Shown here: in pieces, positions 1 to 10,274 of the stretch
Position numbering within the stretch: position 1 is the stretch's first letter
How the letters are laid out: each line of letters starts with the position of its first letter
Source of the DNA: Thuidium tamariscinum
Taxonomy: Eukaryota; Streptophyta; Bryopsida; Hypnales; Thuidiaceae
Reading direction: 5' to 3'
Length of the DNA: 64,000 nucleotides
NCBI GenBank assembly: GCA_947034885.2
Contig: OX344749.2
Span: 7,889,501 to 7,953,500 of the forward strand
Notes under the pieces: generated by a model
The model's database searches: none
What the model was told of the DNA's origin: nothing
The model's input: only the letters and a program-made list of their open reading frames with translations
Position numbers and translations under genes: made by a program

Positions 1-236
1 TTGAATAAAATCAGTAATTACCTACTCACTTAGTTAGGATTGAACCCATATAACTTTGAAACCATCCATTCCAATAGTAAAAATCAAATCTTAGCATTCT
101 TCAATATAATTCACAATTCATTTTCTCACAATGAGCTATCCATCTCAGACCCTCCTACTGGGCAAGTGCAAAAGCCTGCACGGTTTATGAGCCTCCTACC
201 ACACTTTATGTAGATTGTACTTAGAGTGGATAGTGA
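1..236. repeat. Dispersed repeat E, copy 1
   Basis: This stretch is clearly related to 5532-5716. Both contain the same series of blocks in the same order, for example CACTTAGTTAGGA, AACCATCCATT, CAAATCTTAGCAT and GACAAGTGCAAAAGC (the last is GGCAAGTGCAAAAGC here). Identity looks like roughly 75-80 percent by eye. I see no terminal inverted repeats or coding potential, so the element class is unknown. The window begins inside or at the edge of this copy. Confidence 0.6.
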
Positions 237-419
237 CTCACAAGGGATTTTTCAATTAAATATATTAATTATTTACAATAATACACATGTCACTTTCTAG
301 TAGGCCCTCAAAGTTTTCAAAAACATCTACCCCGTCCTCCTACAGTGAACCTCCCTCCGGCACTGCACTACTCTACCTACAACAACAAATTATCTTCTCT
401 AGAGTATGCTACAGGTATA

Positions 420-1640
420 AACTGAGGCACATCATGGCCGCGGGCCGCTTCAGAGTTGTTTCCAACGGCGTCGTCCACTACCACACTTGACGATCACTTG
501 CGGAACATTGTCGCCGTCTTTGGGGCCTCCTGCTCTCGCTTTCAGTTGGGGGAGGCAAACCCGAAATCCGACCTAGCCGAGATGCAGTCCTGCACAACGA
601 TGACAACAAACCCCAGTGCAGCCCGATTTAGGCTTCAAGGAAACGCTCAGTGCTGAGGACGCAACCACGACAACCAGGAGAAGAGGAATCACTAAATCAG
701 CAAAATACAGTAGCCTACAGAAACAGAAAAGAAAGGCAAGCAGGCCGTGCCCGACCTGTCCGCTCCACTCCTGTCGGCCCAACCTGTTCGCCCCGATCCT
801 CTCTCCTGCGCGCGTGGCAGTCCGCCCAGTCCGCTCCCTCACCTCCTGTGAAATAGTAGAACTAAAATCAAAGAAATCTTCAGAAATTCCTCATAATCAC
901 AGAGGGCAAAGACAAAAAAGAAAGGCAAGCACGCCCTGACCTGTCCGTAGGTCCTCCGCGCCTCATAAGCCCAGACGTGAAAACCAAAAACGAAAGGAAT
1001 AAAATAGTGACATTCCGCAGCAATTCCTCATAATCACAATACCCTACAAAACCAGAAAGGGCAGGCAGGCAGGCCGTGCCAGACATGTCCGCAAATACAA
1101 GATCCTGAGGACTCTCTCCTGTCGGAATTTGTTCACAGTCAAGCAAACAAGGCATTTTCTACAGTGAGAAAATAATTTAGAAAACCTGAAATCTGCTTGA
1201 AGTCCGGCCACCGCTCCAATCCGCGCTCGTCAGATCCCAACGTCTGCGGAGGTCCTCCGCTTCCGCTCCCAGCGCCTCCGGCCACCGCTGCATCCTCTCT
1301 CCGGGCCCTCCGTCCGACTCCGCTTGCTGCGGACCCTCCGCCCGATTCCGCTTGCCTGCGCGAGTCCGGAGCCCAGCCAAACCTGCGTCCTGCCTCGATG
1401 AGTACGCCTGCCTCCTGCCTCGCGCCTCCTGCGTCGACTGCACGCATGAGGACGACAACCGAAAATAACTGCCAGGTCCCTTGGATGGGTGCCACGTCCC
1501 ACGTTACCTCATCAGCGGTCACCATTATTTTTTCCAAGGAGGGGGGGGGGGCCGGGGCCCGGGGGGTGGTGTTTGTAAACACCATAGATAGTGAGTTTAG
1601 TAATGTGAGCGAATTCATACCCAAGTAACCATGCACTCAA
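420..1640. other. GC-rich island with degenerate tandem repeats
   Basis: This stretch is far richer in G+C than its surroundings and has open frames on both strands, up to 165 codons on the minus strand. None resembles a family I know. The composition (runs of CCTCCG, CCGCTTCC and similar) explains open frames without coding. It contains a three-unit repeat at 660-1095, a short duplicated block near 1310-1370 (CCCTCCGnCCGAnTCCGCTTGC twice) and a G/C run at 1541-1570. It could be a promoter or 5' region of a gene whose body I cannot see, or a satellite-like insertion. Confidence 0.4.
660..1095. repeat. Three-unit degenerate tandem repeat
   Basis: The core AAGAAAGGCAAGCAGGCCGT followed by a C/G-rich tract ending CTGTCCG or ATGTCCG occurs near 730-764, 910-945 and 1050-1090. 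In units 2 and 3 it is preceded by AATTCCTCATAATCACA. Spacing is about 180 and 145 bp, so the units differ in length. No product is recognised. Confidence 0.6.
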
Positions 1641-1684
1641 ATGAAGTAAGTTTAGTAATATGAACGAATTTATACCCAAGTAAG
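1594..1684. repeat. Tandem duplication, 55-bp period
   Basis: The block TTTAGTAATGTGAGCGAATT followed by CATACCCAAGTAA is repeated 55 bp downstream with a few substitutions (TTTAGTAATATGAACGAATT, then TATACCCAAGTAA). Confidence 0.75.
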
Positions 1685-1797
1685 TGGTTTTAAGACCTTT
1701 TTGAGGTCATTCAAAGTGCATTTTGGTTTGATTTCTTGATGAACTTGTGCTATTTATTAAATGAATAATAAAAGTTGTATTTTAGGTCGTGTTGGTT

Positions 1798-1920
1798 GTG
1801 TTTTTAATTTCTTGAAGTATTGTGTATTATAAAGAAACGGTGGGGATGAATTTTGGAGTGTGTTTTTAATTTCTTGAAGTATTATATACTATAAAGAAAT
1901 GGTGGGCTTGAATTTTGGAG
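1798..1920. repeat. Tandem duplication, 62-bp period
   Basis: Two adjacent copies of a 62-bp unit start with GTTTTTAATTTCTTGAAGTA and end with GAATTTTGGAG. They differ at only a handful of positions, so the duplication looks fairly young. Confidence 0.8.
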
Positions 1921-3401
1921 ACACTGAGGCTAATAAAAAAATCAGTGTTTGAAAAGGCAAGATGTGATGTGTTTAGCTTAATAGAAGTACATCCATATTC
2001 AATTAAACTACTCTTAATTTATTGGTGTCACATACAATAGTCCATTTTTGGTTTCTTGGCATGTGCTATGAAGACTTTTATGAACTCTTTTGCCTATTGT
2101 CTTCATGCATTCATGCATTTCGTTTCACAGCCACTTGTGCACTCATCACTAGCCAAACAGTAATAGATACTTATAATGACTTTCAATAATTCCTAATTAA
2201 TCATTTTAGCTCAAAATATTGTCATTGTCATGGCCAATGCAACATTGTTCATTTCTCTTCATATGAACATAACAAAATTATTGATTGCCTCAATTAATTG
2301 CCTCACAAAGATGTTTTTTTTCTTACATGGTCGCTTTCTAAACCTCCTACTATATTCTAAGGTTAGTCTTAAAATCATACACTTCATTACAAAGATGGAA
2401 CTACACACATATAAAAGCAATTCATATGCATGTGCCATAGTTGGCAATATTTACAAAAAAGTAGGAATTAACTGTTTAGTTTGTAGTTTGACAAGTTCCT
2501 AAATCTTATTTGATCTAAGGTAGAAGGCTTAGAAAGTGTTCATCTAAAGGTAACAACCCTATATGGAAAAATTGGTTGATCAAAATTCTATTTCAATATT
2601 TTTGGTAAGAAGAGAAATGGAAAATATAGTGGAAGAGATTTTATTGAGAAATTTTCATGTAAGAATGAAATAAATGAGATTTTTTGAAATAGACACTCAG
2701 TAGGATGCTATAACTGTTCATAGGCTACAACAATAATGAATGACAACATGAGTAAGAACAGACCAAGTTAGTGCTGAAAGTGATTAAGAAGATTAGCTAA
2801 GAATGTTCATGGCAATTGTTAATGCACTCATTGAATAACCAAAATGAGACCATCTTCATTTCTATCCTCTGCTTTGAAAAAGCTAACTAGATTTAACTTT
2901 ATTGCTTTGAAGCTACCCAAAAGCAAACACAGTGCTTAGTTGATCAAAATTCTGGTTCAAATTCCCCAACAAATCTACTCCGAGGTGGCAGAAGCAATCC
3001 TGTCGGAGTATTCGTCTGAGCAAAAGAATCTTCTTTCCATCTGTTTCAAAAGAAATTCACCACTAGAGGCATGAAGAGAAAATTCCGGCCTGGTGAATAG
3101 AAATGATTATTTGACATATATCACATATTTGAGAACGTATAAATGGGGAACTAATCTCCTGGAGTTTCAAAGGGTCAGAAAACTACAAACAATTTTGAAG
3201 TACCTCTTTGACAATAATCCCTCTTCCTCTAGAGTGGCCATCGGAAGGCTTACTATCTAAGACTCTAGTGGGAATGTGACCTCCGAAACCATGTCCAAAA
3301 TCCCAAAGACATCTACAAGTAAAGCAAAACACTACACTAACCACAATTGCTGCTATCCTAAGAAAAGTGGTGTAAAGCTGAAATATAATATAACAGCAGG
3401 A
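1921..3401. other. AT-rich spacer, nothing recognised
   Basis: No coding frame, RNA gene or clear inverted-repeat element was found. The right part (about 2.95-3.4 kb) is less AT-rich and is probably the 3' flank or 3' UTR of the minus-strand cytochrome b5 gene that ends at 3402. Confidence 0.4.
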
Positions 3402-4809
3402 TTACTGAGCAAGTTCTCCTATGTAGAAATCGTCAAGCATCTCAAAAACCTTCGTTCCATGTTGAGGCCTGTCAAGATGCACTGGTTAATAGAAGAATGA
3501 CAATCCTCATTATGAAGAAAACGGTGATTTGGTACAACTATACTTTTCCAGCAACTTTCAGGCATGAATTAGGGAGAGGCTTCCCTTCGGTCAAAGGAGA
3601 CTTTTCCATTTTGAGGCCACTGCATGATCCTTGAGACCATGATTTATGGGGGAGATTCTCTTTATGATGCTGTCTCGAAGTTCATGAACAGTCAATTTAA
3701 TTGCGAAACCTCAACGAAGCATATGAATTACTATAAATGTTCTCTTCTTGATATAAGTGAGAGTTCCTGAAACAGTCAAAATTTACTGAAAAGCTGTCAG
3801 AAGCACCGAAAGTCGATTCTCATGCAACCAGCAACCCAAAGGGCAGGGACTACTTACCCAAAGAAGCCTTCTGTAGAGTCTGCACCGGCATTGTTCATGA
3901 TAGCATCCCCGCCCGGGTGCTCCTCCACAAATGATGTCACGTCATAAACCTGAACATAAACCCTACTAAATCATAAATATTTCAACAATCGTAGATCAAA
4001 CACGGACTGAACAAATAATGTGAAGAGATGACAAAGAAAACGTCGCTAGTGAGATGCAACCGAAAATATCTAAAACTATCACCGCCAAAAGGGGTTCGTA
4101 TAGCTCAACCTTGTTCTTCAAAACAATCCAAAGATCTGTCTCTTTGTCGTGTTTTGCAACCTCAGCGACTGAGAAGGGTCCCTCCCTCTGTTCAACACTC
4201 GAACATCTTAGCTTCAGTCAAATCCAAACCCTAGTTGCAAATCACAATTGAAGGCAAGCGTCTAGGGAGGTCCCCTACTATGAATCTGAACTCCAATGAA
4301 AAAGCACCTGATCGCATTTCAGATAACATTGCAAAACGATTCGACTGTAACCCGTAACACTCTGGCCCTGAGACCCTTAACCCTAAACCCTAATCAGCTA
4401 CAGCTCTTCGCTATCCCTCGAAAAGTGTCAGGAAAATTTGGTGACCGAATTCCAAGTCTGACACAAATTGCGAGGGATAGGGGGCAAGTAATTACGAGTC
4501 GGCAGTGCGTTTAGCACCTTCACAGTGGCATTGGCAGAGACCGACTTGTTCGTACCTGCAACATGCAACATCACCCAGATTCTTCAGATTTCGGTGCAAC
4601 CAAATTCCACTTTCCAAAACTATTAGAATCTCTTGAATGCAACCAAATACAAAAAAAATTTCAACCTAGAGACAACAGTGAAACGCAAAGGAAATCAAGT
4701 GAGGCAGAGGGAGAGACGTACGAGTGAAAACAGGAAGAAGAAAAGAGATGGAGATGAAGACGGCCAGCACCACAGTCAACACCAAAGTCCAAACGAGATT
4801 CACGTCCAT
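3402..4809 (-). CDS. CB5LP: Membrane-anchored cytochrome b5-like protein (CB5LP type)
   Basis: Small haem-binding electron carrier anchored by its N-terminus. The coding exons on the minus strand are 4809-4722, 4555-4518, 4187-4110, 3949-3858 and 3468-3402. All have GT..AG borders and matching phases, giving 120 residues. Residues 1-29 form a hydrophobic signal anchor (MDVNLVWTLVLTVVLAVF...), as in plant CB5LP; canonical cytochromes b5 instead carry a C-terminal tail. The haem domain follows: a VAKHDKETDLWIVLKNK stretch, VYDVTSFVEEHPGG with axial His79, and the second axial His102 in PQHGTKVF, ending in DDFYIGELAQ. Both haem ligands are present and length fits the family. The start is the only ATG before the anchor. 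The cellular membrane is not shown by sequence; by family knowledge it is probably the endomembrane system. No break is seen. Confidence 0.93.
4374..4393. promoter_or_regulatory. Interstitial telomere-like / telo-box motif
   Basis: CCCTTAACCCTAAACCCTAA carries plant-type telomere repeats (reverse complement TTAGGGTTTAGGG). It lies inside intron 2 of the CB5LP gene. Telo-boxes of this kind are common near plant housekeeping genes. A regulatory role here is only an inference. Confidence 0.4.
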
Positions 4810-5117
4810 TGCGATCGAATGCCGATCACTGCAAGCTCAAGAATGCCGCAATGAAACAAATCCAGCCCGCCAAACCGTGTTTGTCACACGCACTTGGACG
4901 GTCAGAAACGCTTGGAGCATCACTACTGCTACTGTGGGTCCGCTTGAAGGCTGTGAAACTGAACTTCACTGGCAGTTCTTCATGAAAGGGATGAAGCTAT
5001 TTACATCCAAATTGTGGACGAAACATCGTGTGTTCATCTAACTGTACACTTTAAACGCCTCAGTCCTTTTTTGAATTTTTTGAATTTTTGCTTATATCTT
5101 TCTACAGAAATATCATT

Positions 5118-5150
5118 TAAGGGAGGAGGCTCAGAAACCGCTCATTTAAA
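5118..5150. repeat. Fragment of family B element
   Basis: TTAAGGGAGGAGGCTCAGAA and the following ACCGC match the left end of the full family B copy at 8797. The match then stops. No matching right end is seen nearby. Confidence 0.5.
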
Positions 5151-5531
5151 AGCTAGTCTGCCTTTTCCGTGTATTTCCTGAGATGGGAATATTTTTAGCG
5201 TATTTTTCAGTCAAGGAGAAATAGATGAGGAATCTAACACAAGTCATTTATATTTTTTAAGGCATTATTGAATTAGTTATGAATTTTCAAACATGGTTTG
5301 GCATTGGGCCCTATTTGTGATCAATAGGTCTTGCAAACCCATACATGCATAGTTTGAATAAAAATCTAGCTTGGTTCAAAAACTAGCACTATAAAGTGTA
5401 AAAAGTAATAGAATTTGTTTCTAAATGCATCCCTTTCTAAAACTAAAATGAATCCTTGAACAAATCATTATTTCAGATTTTTTAACACTTGAAAGAAGGT
5501 AGTTTAGTAACCAATTCTTATTTTGAGTATA

Positions 5532-5716
5532 ATCAGTAGACACATATCCACTTAGTTAGGAATGAACCCATTGGGACTCTAAAACCATCCATTCAATTAG
5601 TAAAAAACAAATCTTAGCATGCTTCAATGTTATCCACAATTCACTTTCTCACAATCAACTATCCATTTCAAAGCCTCATAGTAGACAAGTGCAAAAGCTT
5701 GCACAATTTATGAGCT
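5532..5716. repeat. Dispersed repeat E, copy 2
   Basis: Direct-orientation relative of 1-236, sharing the same ordered blocks over about 185 bp. Confidence 0.6.
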
Positions 5717-8059
5717 TTCTTCTATACCAGAGCTTCATGAAACTAGTCATTGAGGAAGGTTTTCTTTTCAACATTCAAGTATTACATTGTATGGATGAGA
5801 AGGTTAGTTGCACAAAATAGTGCCTGCAAGCCCTCCATTCATTGTTCTGAATATGGATGTTGGAGCATTTAAAGGGTACATGCATTCATTCAAAATTCAA
5901 ACAAAGTCATCCTTCTTTGAAACTCTTTGGACAATTTTTAATCAATTCAAAATGATGATTTTCATTTAATTTGGAGTGTAGTCTTTGTAAGTATTCAAGC
6001 CAAAAGATACATTTCTTGAATATTTACAATTACTCTCTATACCACATTTTCAAACACTTGGTTGCAATGTGCCTATATGATGATGCTCTTACCTATAACT
6101 TAGAGCAATGCCACCCGTTCATAAATTTTTTTACCATGGTTTGGTAGTTATTGTGCATTGAAAGTCAATAAAAATATCTCAAATGGATTCATCCTCCACC
6201 TTTCATGCCAACATTGTACTTGAAAGGAAAAAATCTTGTCCACAATCTTTGCAAGATTGACTCTATTTAGTTTGTTTTTTGTTGCAAAACTTTGGGTTTT
6301 ATGCATGAAGATAAGAAAATAAGATGTCGAGAATTTAGAATCATAGTAGAAGAACAAAATCCAAACGTAAAGAAAATAGTGTTCTTGGAAAAAATGACAT
6401 GAGAGCATCTCTATTTGAGTTGGATGCTTGGTAGTCTATTAATTACAATATCAGTTCTAGTATTGTGATGAAAGGCTTTGAGGCATTGCCCCCTCTTGTA
6501 ACACTCCAACTTTGATACAACAACTATAGAATTAACACTATGTTAATTAGTGATCCTTGATAAACTAGGGTGATAGATTCTAAAATGATAGGTTCTTAGT
6601 TAGTTGGAAGTACTCAATTTATCTATTGATACTTTGTTGGATTTGTATTTTGTATGATTATATTAGGAAGAAAATACAAGAAAAGGACCTCTTATGATTA
6701 GGTACATTCCAAAGATGACAAGGCTTACAAGTATGGTGTTAAAAAACTCATATTTGGAAGAGCCTTTCAAAAATTGTATATTGGAAGTTTGTAGTGGGTC
6801 TTCACAAGAAGCTTAGCTACAACCAACAATGTGTGGCAAGTAATGCAAGATGCATAAGGATAGAAATGTTAAAAATTTGTAAAAGACCAAATGGTCTTTT
6901 AATTGGGTAGTTTCCTATGAAGTCAATTTTGAATGGATCTTTTTGAACATATTATGTGGACATAACTGACTTCCTTGAATTTTTGATAGTATAATTTTTT
7001 TCTTGATTGGATACTTGGATCAAAAGTTATATTGTTCATAGTTTTTGGGTAGTTTTGTGTAGTTCATTCATGAAAAATCATTTTTTACTTTTGAAATTTT
7101 ACAAGCATCTAATTAATTTGATATAGGATGCATTGTCAAAAGAGATATATTACTAAATTTAGTGCACAATTTCATTCTAGACGGCATTTAAAGTCTATTG
7201 TCCCTAGAAAATAAGGTAATTTTTTTTCTAAATTCAAATGCTATAATCTTTACATTCATATGGTCAAAAATTATGAAATGTTTTCTACACATTTCTATAG
7301 TCTGTAGTCTAATACATTTTTGTACAATTAGATTATTTTTTTAAATTATCAATTTTTTCTCATTGCTATAGAAAGTGGTAGTTTTGAGGAATTTCTATGC
7401 AAAGTGTCCTTGAGTCATATTGGGATTAAAGCCTAAAATGTGGTTGATGAGATAAATCTATTAAATTCACTATACCTATAGCTAACTAAGTAATAGTCAT
7501 AAACTCTTCTCATGGACAAATTAACCCTTAAAGTTCTATATGTCAAGAATTGACTAATACTCACATGCAAACTACCAACATTCATCACTTTCTAAGAAGT
7601 AGGTGTAAGAACAAAACTTGCATACCAGTAATAGAGCAAAATATTCTTTTCAAGACTACTTAAAATTTTAACAATGTAGTTGTGTCAAACTTTCAACACC
7701 CATAACTCAAAATTCCTTTAAACGGAAGACTTAGGGATTTTCAATTTGAGTAAGACTTCAAGTTAGGACAACATATGCAAATTTTCAAAGCAAAATGGTG
7801 TTGCCTTTGCCTTCTCCAAAAAACATACAGAGTATTACTTTTCTTTCAGCCTTTGAATTTTCATAAAAATGACATTCCCTAGAAGTTTATTTGCTTTCCT
7901 AATCTCACCCAAAAAAGAAGAAGGGAAAAATAAATTTGATTCTTTATTTTAATTACCTAGGTTTCTCAAAACTTTGCATTTTAGAAGCTTGCAATGAGGT
8001 TTTAGGGGTGAAAGCTGCAAGTTCGCACTATGCAATCTCCTTGCTAGTTTGTGAAACAC
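5717..8059. other. AT-rich spacer, nothing recognised
   Basis: Long homopolymer-like A/T tracts occur, with no open frame that looks like protein and no clear terminal inverted repeats. Confidence 0.4.
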
Positions 8060-8297
8060 CAAAGCTCGACATCAATAAGGGTAGTCACAACTTCTTTACT
8101 TCCCAAAACTTTTTGAAAGAATGGAGAGGTAGCAGTTTTACAATTGACTTCTAAAAGCTATGAATGAGCAGAATGTTCTTGTTCTGTAAAGGGCTCATAG
8201 CATCCATTCTTTTCCTTTGGAGATGAATAATATGGGTAGTCACGACTTCTTTCAAAAATCGGATTTTGCAGAAGAATGAGGAAAAATAGGGACCAAT

Positions 8298-8657
8298 CTA
8301 GAGACGATCAGGGCGAAGGAGTTGTGACACCCCTCTCCGATGTAGTGAGGCGTGAAGAATCGAAATCCTGCAAATGCAATTACTAGTGTTTACTTCATCG
8401 GTGAGATCGATAACTTTGACGATGCGATTGGTAGCTTTCGGAGCAAAAGATCGAAGTTGGGTAAGAACTTCGCTCACGAATGATTCTGCACACTCGTTAT
8501 TCACCCCAGAGCAAAATAACAAAAGCTGCGAAACCTTCACAGAACAAGAATATTTGTTACCGAGGGTCGCACGAACAGCCAACTGTCCAACACCACGACG
8601 TGATTTTCGTGTGGAGTTCACCACAACGAAGAAGGTGTGACGACCCCTAATGGACAT
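8298..8657 (-). CDS. Candidate coding exon, function unknown
   Basis: A 119-codon frame begins with ATG at 8657. Its middle looks like real protein (AESFVSEVLTQLRSFAPKAT, then VKVIDLTDE). Its N-terminus overlaps one copy of the repeated G-x-H-x-F-F motif. The opposite strand also has a shorter open frame here (8374-8640). I recognise no family, and the tail after NTSNC looks less protein-like, so an intron could intervene. It is kept only as a candidate. Confidence 0.25.
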   Translation of the reverse strand: MSIRGRHTFFVVVNSTRKSRRGVGQLAVRATLGNKYSCSVKVSQLLLFCSGVNNECAESFVSEVLTQLRSFAPKATNRIVKVIDLTDEVNTSNCICRISILHASLHRRGVSQLLRPDRL

Positions 8658-8796
8658 TATGAGCCTTTCGCACAACAAGAATATTCTATTGCAGTTGCAC
8701 TTTTAGTTGGTTATTGTATCTTCATCGGTTGCTTGTTTGGCACTCCTAATCTTCCTCTGCATTCTCCAATTTCATTCTCTAGACAGCAGAAATGGG

Positions 8797-9129
8797 TGCT
8801 AAGGGAGGAGGCTCGAAAACCGCTTAGGCTCCAAAACCACTCACCTTCTGAAATGTATATTTCTGGTACATGATGCTTTTTGATCTTTACAGTAATGTAC
8901 AAATAGTGAACATTTGAGGGGGTGGGCGGTTTTGGAGCCCTATGCCATATTGACTTCAGAAATTCATAACTAACTCTACAGAGCTCCAAAAAATATGAAA
9001 CGACTTGGGTTAGATGCCTATTCAAGCTGTCTTTCAAGAAAAATTCACTGGAAAATACTTCAAGATGTTTGACCTGCCCAAAATTCTGTTCCAGCCCTTA
9101 GATGGTCGGTTTATGGACCTCCTCCCTTA
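8797..9129 (+). mobile_element. Family B non-autonomous element, copy 1
   Basis: About 333 bp bounded by TAAGGGAGGAGG and CCTCCTCCCTTA, a 12-bp perfect inverted repeat. It contains GGGCGGTTTTGGAGCCCTAT and GACTTGGGTTAGATG, both shared with copies at 19106 and 32955. There is no coding capacity. It is a MITE-like DNA element of unassigned superfamily. Confidence 0.75.
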
Positions 9130-9436
9130 CACCTTCTTCATAATTTCTGGCTCCTAAATGGTTCCTCATTTCTCTCATTCTTCAGACAAGTGTGCGGTGA
9201 AGAAGGTGTGACTACCCGTAATGGCAATCTCCATGTCACTCAAAGATTTGCAAGGACAAGAGCTTGATTGCGTGCCCAACAAATTCCGTTTCACCCTGAT
9301 TCTTCGCTTGTGTTTTGGAGATGCTAAAGCAGTACAGTAGCTGCAGCAGCAACCATGGCCGTCCATGTCGTGGAGGGCGGAGATTCACGGCACAAGCTGC
9401 CGTGCGCTTTAGTTTACGTGGTAGCAACTGAAGAGC

Positions 9437-9604
9437 TCAAACTTCCCACACCCAGTTGAGGCTCTCCGTGCTCACCACCATGCCCTTGTTGGGCTTGCAC
9501 TCCAGCTCCATCCAGGCTTTGCACAGCTCCAGCTTCTTCCAATTCGCAGCTCCGAAAGCGTCTTCCTGCTTTTGCTCGCGCAAGAATGCCATCCATTTCG
9601 CCAT
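9437..9604 (-). CDS. Short protein of unknown function
   Basis: A 55-residue frame begins with MAKWMAFLREQKQ and ends with STESLNWVWEV. Its codon choice (AAG, CTG, GAG, GGC, GTG) matches the neighbouring hydrolase exons and is unlike the spacers. The ATG at 9604 has G at -3 and G at +4. The same frame stays open upstream to 9754 for about 50 more codons, rich in Ser, Ala and Asp, so the true protein could be longer with an unseen first exon. Upstream in the same frame, a 26-codon ORF begins with ATG at 9835 and ends with TGA at 9755. A TATA box at 9946-9953 faces this gene. The plus strand has a competing frame (9456-9767), but with poorer codon choice. No family is recognised. Confidence 0.42.
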   Translation of the reverse strand: MAKWMAFLREQKQEDAFGAANWKKLELCKAWMELECKPNKGMVVSTESLNWVWEV

Positions 9605-9939
9605 TCCGCGACCTCTGGAGCTAGCAAGAGAGACACCCAGCTCGAGGATTTTGAAATTGCGGGCTGTCGAGCTTGGAATGAAGCGAGAGTCTTTTCGGAT
9701 GTCGTTGTCCGCGGGGGAAGCCGTCGCGGAGTCCGACGACGTCTCGGCCCTTTCTCATGTGAGGTGACGATGGCCCTTTTGCTTTTCTTGCTTGTATCGC
9801 CATTGGCGATGAGCGATGTTTGCAAGCGTTGTCATCGTGATTTTAGGGTAAGATGTTTGAGAGAATTGATCTAGTACTGCTTTTTCAGCTCGTTGATGGA
9901 AGTGTGCGAGAGTGTGTGTGGAGAATTGGAACCCAACTA

Positions 9940-10200
9940 CGTGCATTTATATATGCGAATTGGAGCAATTCCATGAACGACTGGCAACTTTTATGTCATG
10001 TGTGACTCTACTAATCTAATTCTCTCGTTCTAATAACTTTTGGAGTTTTATTGGGATTGAGTGACGGGAAATTTGAACCCTAGGTGAATGTTTCCATTTC
10101 TAACCGCATGGGGCAGTTGTTTTCGTCAAGAATCATGTTCTAGTAAGCCAGATTGGACCCTATATAATGTCTCGCACGGCACGAAAGTAGTCAGTCAGTT
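9940..10200. promoter_or_regulatory. Probable divergent (bidirectional) promoter
   Basis: TATATAAA on the minus strand at 9946-9953 points to the short gene. TATATAA on the plus strand at 10161-10167 points to the hydrolase. About 207 bp separate the two boxes. The plus box lies 108 bp upstream of the proposed hydrolase ATG at 10275, a normal 5' UTR length. Function is inferred from position and motif only. Confidence 0.5.
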
Positions 10201-10274
10201 TTCGAATTGCATATTGAAGTTGCGAAACGCTTGTCTCGTCTTCGGAAACGAACCGGTATTCTGAAAAGTGTGCG

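Larger units (their letters stand above)
8060..9225. repeat. Cluster of a repeated motif, both orientations
   Basis: GGGTAGTCAC followed by a CTTCTT block occurs at about 8083 (+), 8233 (+), 8627-8648 (-) and 9200-9218 (-). A looser version occurs near 8313. Translated, three copies read GSHNFFTSQNF, GSHDFFQKSDFAEE-stop and GSHTFFTAHLSEE-stop; the 8627-8648 copy reads GRHTFFVVVN. The similarity extends about 60 bp. A second shared block, ATTCTTGTTnTGTnAAGG, recurs at about 8175 (+), 8545 (-) and 8680 (-). This may be a duplicated exon end or the ends of a small mobile element. Confidence 0.5.

Noticed and set aside
1139-1636. 165-codon open frame on the minus strand
   Set aside because: It lies in a G/C-rich repeat region where both strands are open. 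Composition is Gly/Ala/Arg-biased with no domain pattern, and it crosses the G-run and repeat borders.
9456-9767. 103-codon plus-strand frame opposite the short minus-strand gene
   Set aside because: Codon choice on the minus strand matches nearby true exons much better, and the TATA box at 9946 faces the minus-strand gene.
9770-9847. Signal-peptide exon as the main start of the hydrolase
   Set aside because: It splices in phase to 10479 and has a GTAAGA donor, but it lies in the 5' leader of the divergent gene, upstream of the plus-strand TATA box. It is kept only as an alternative.
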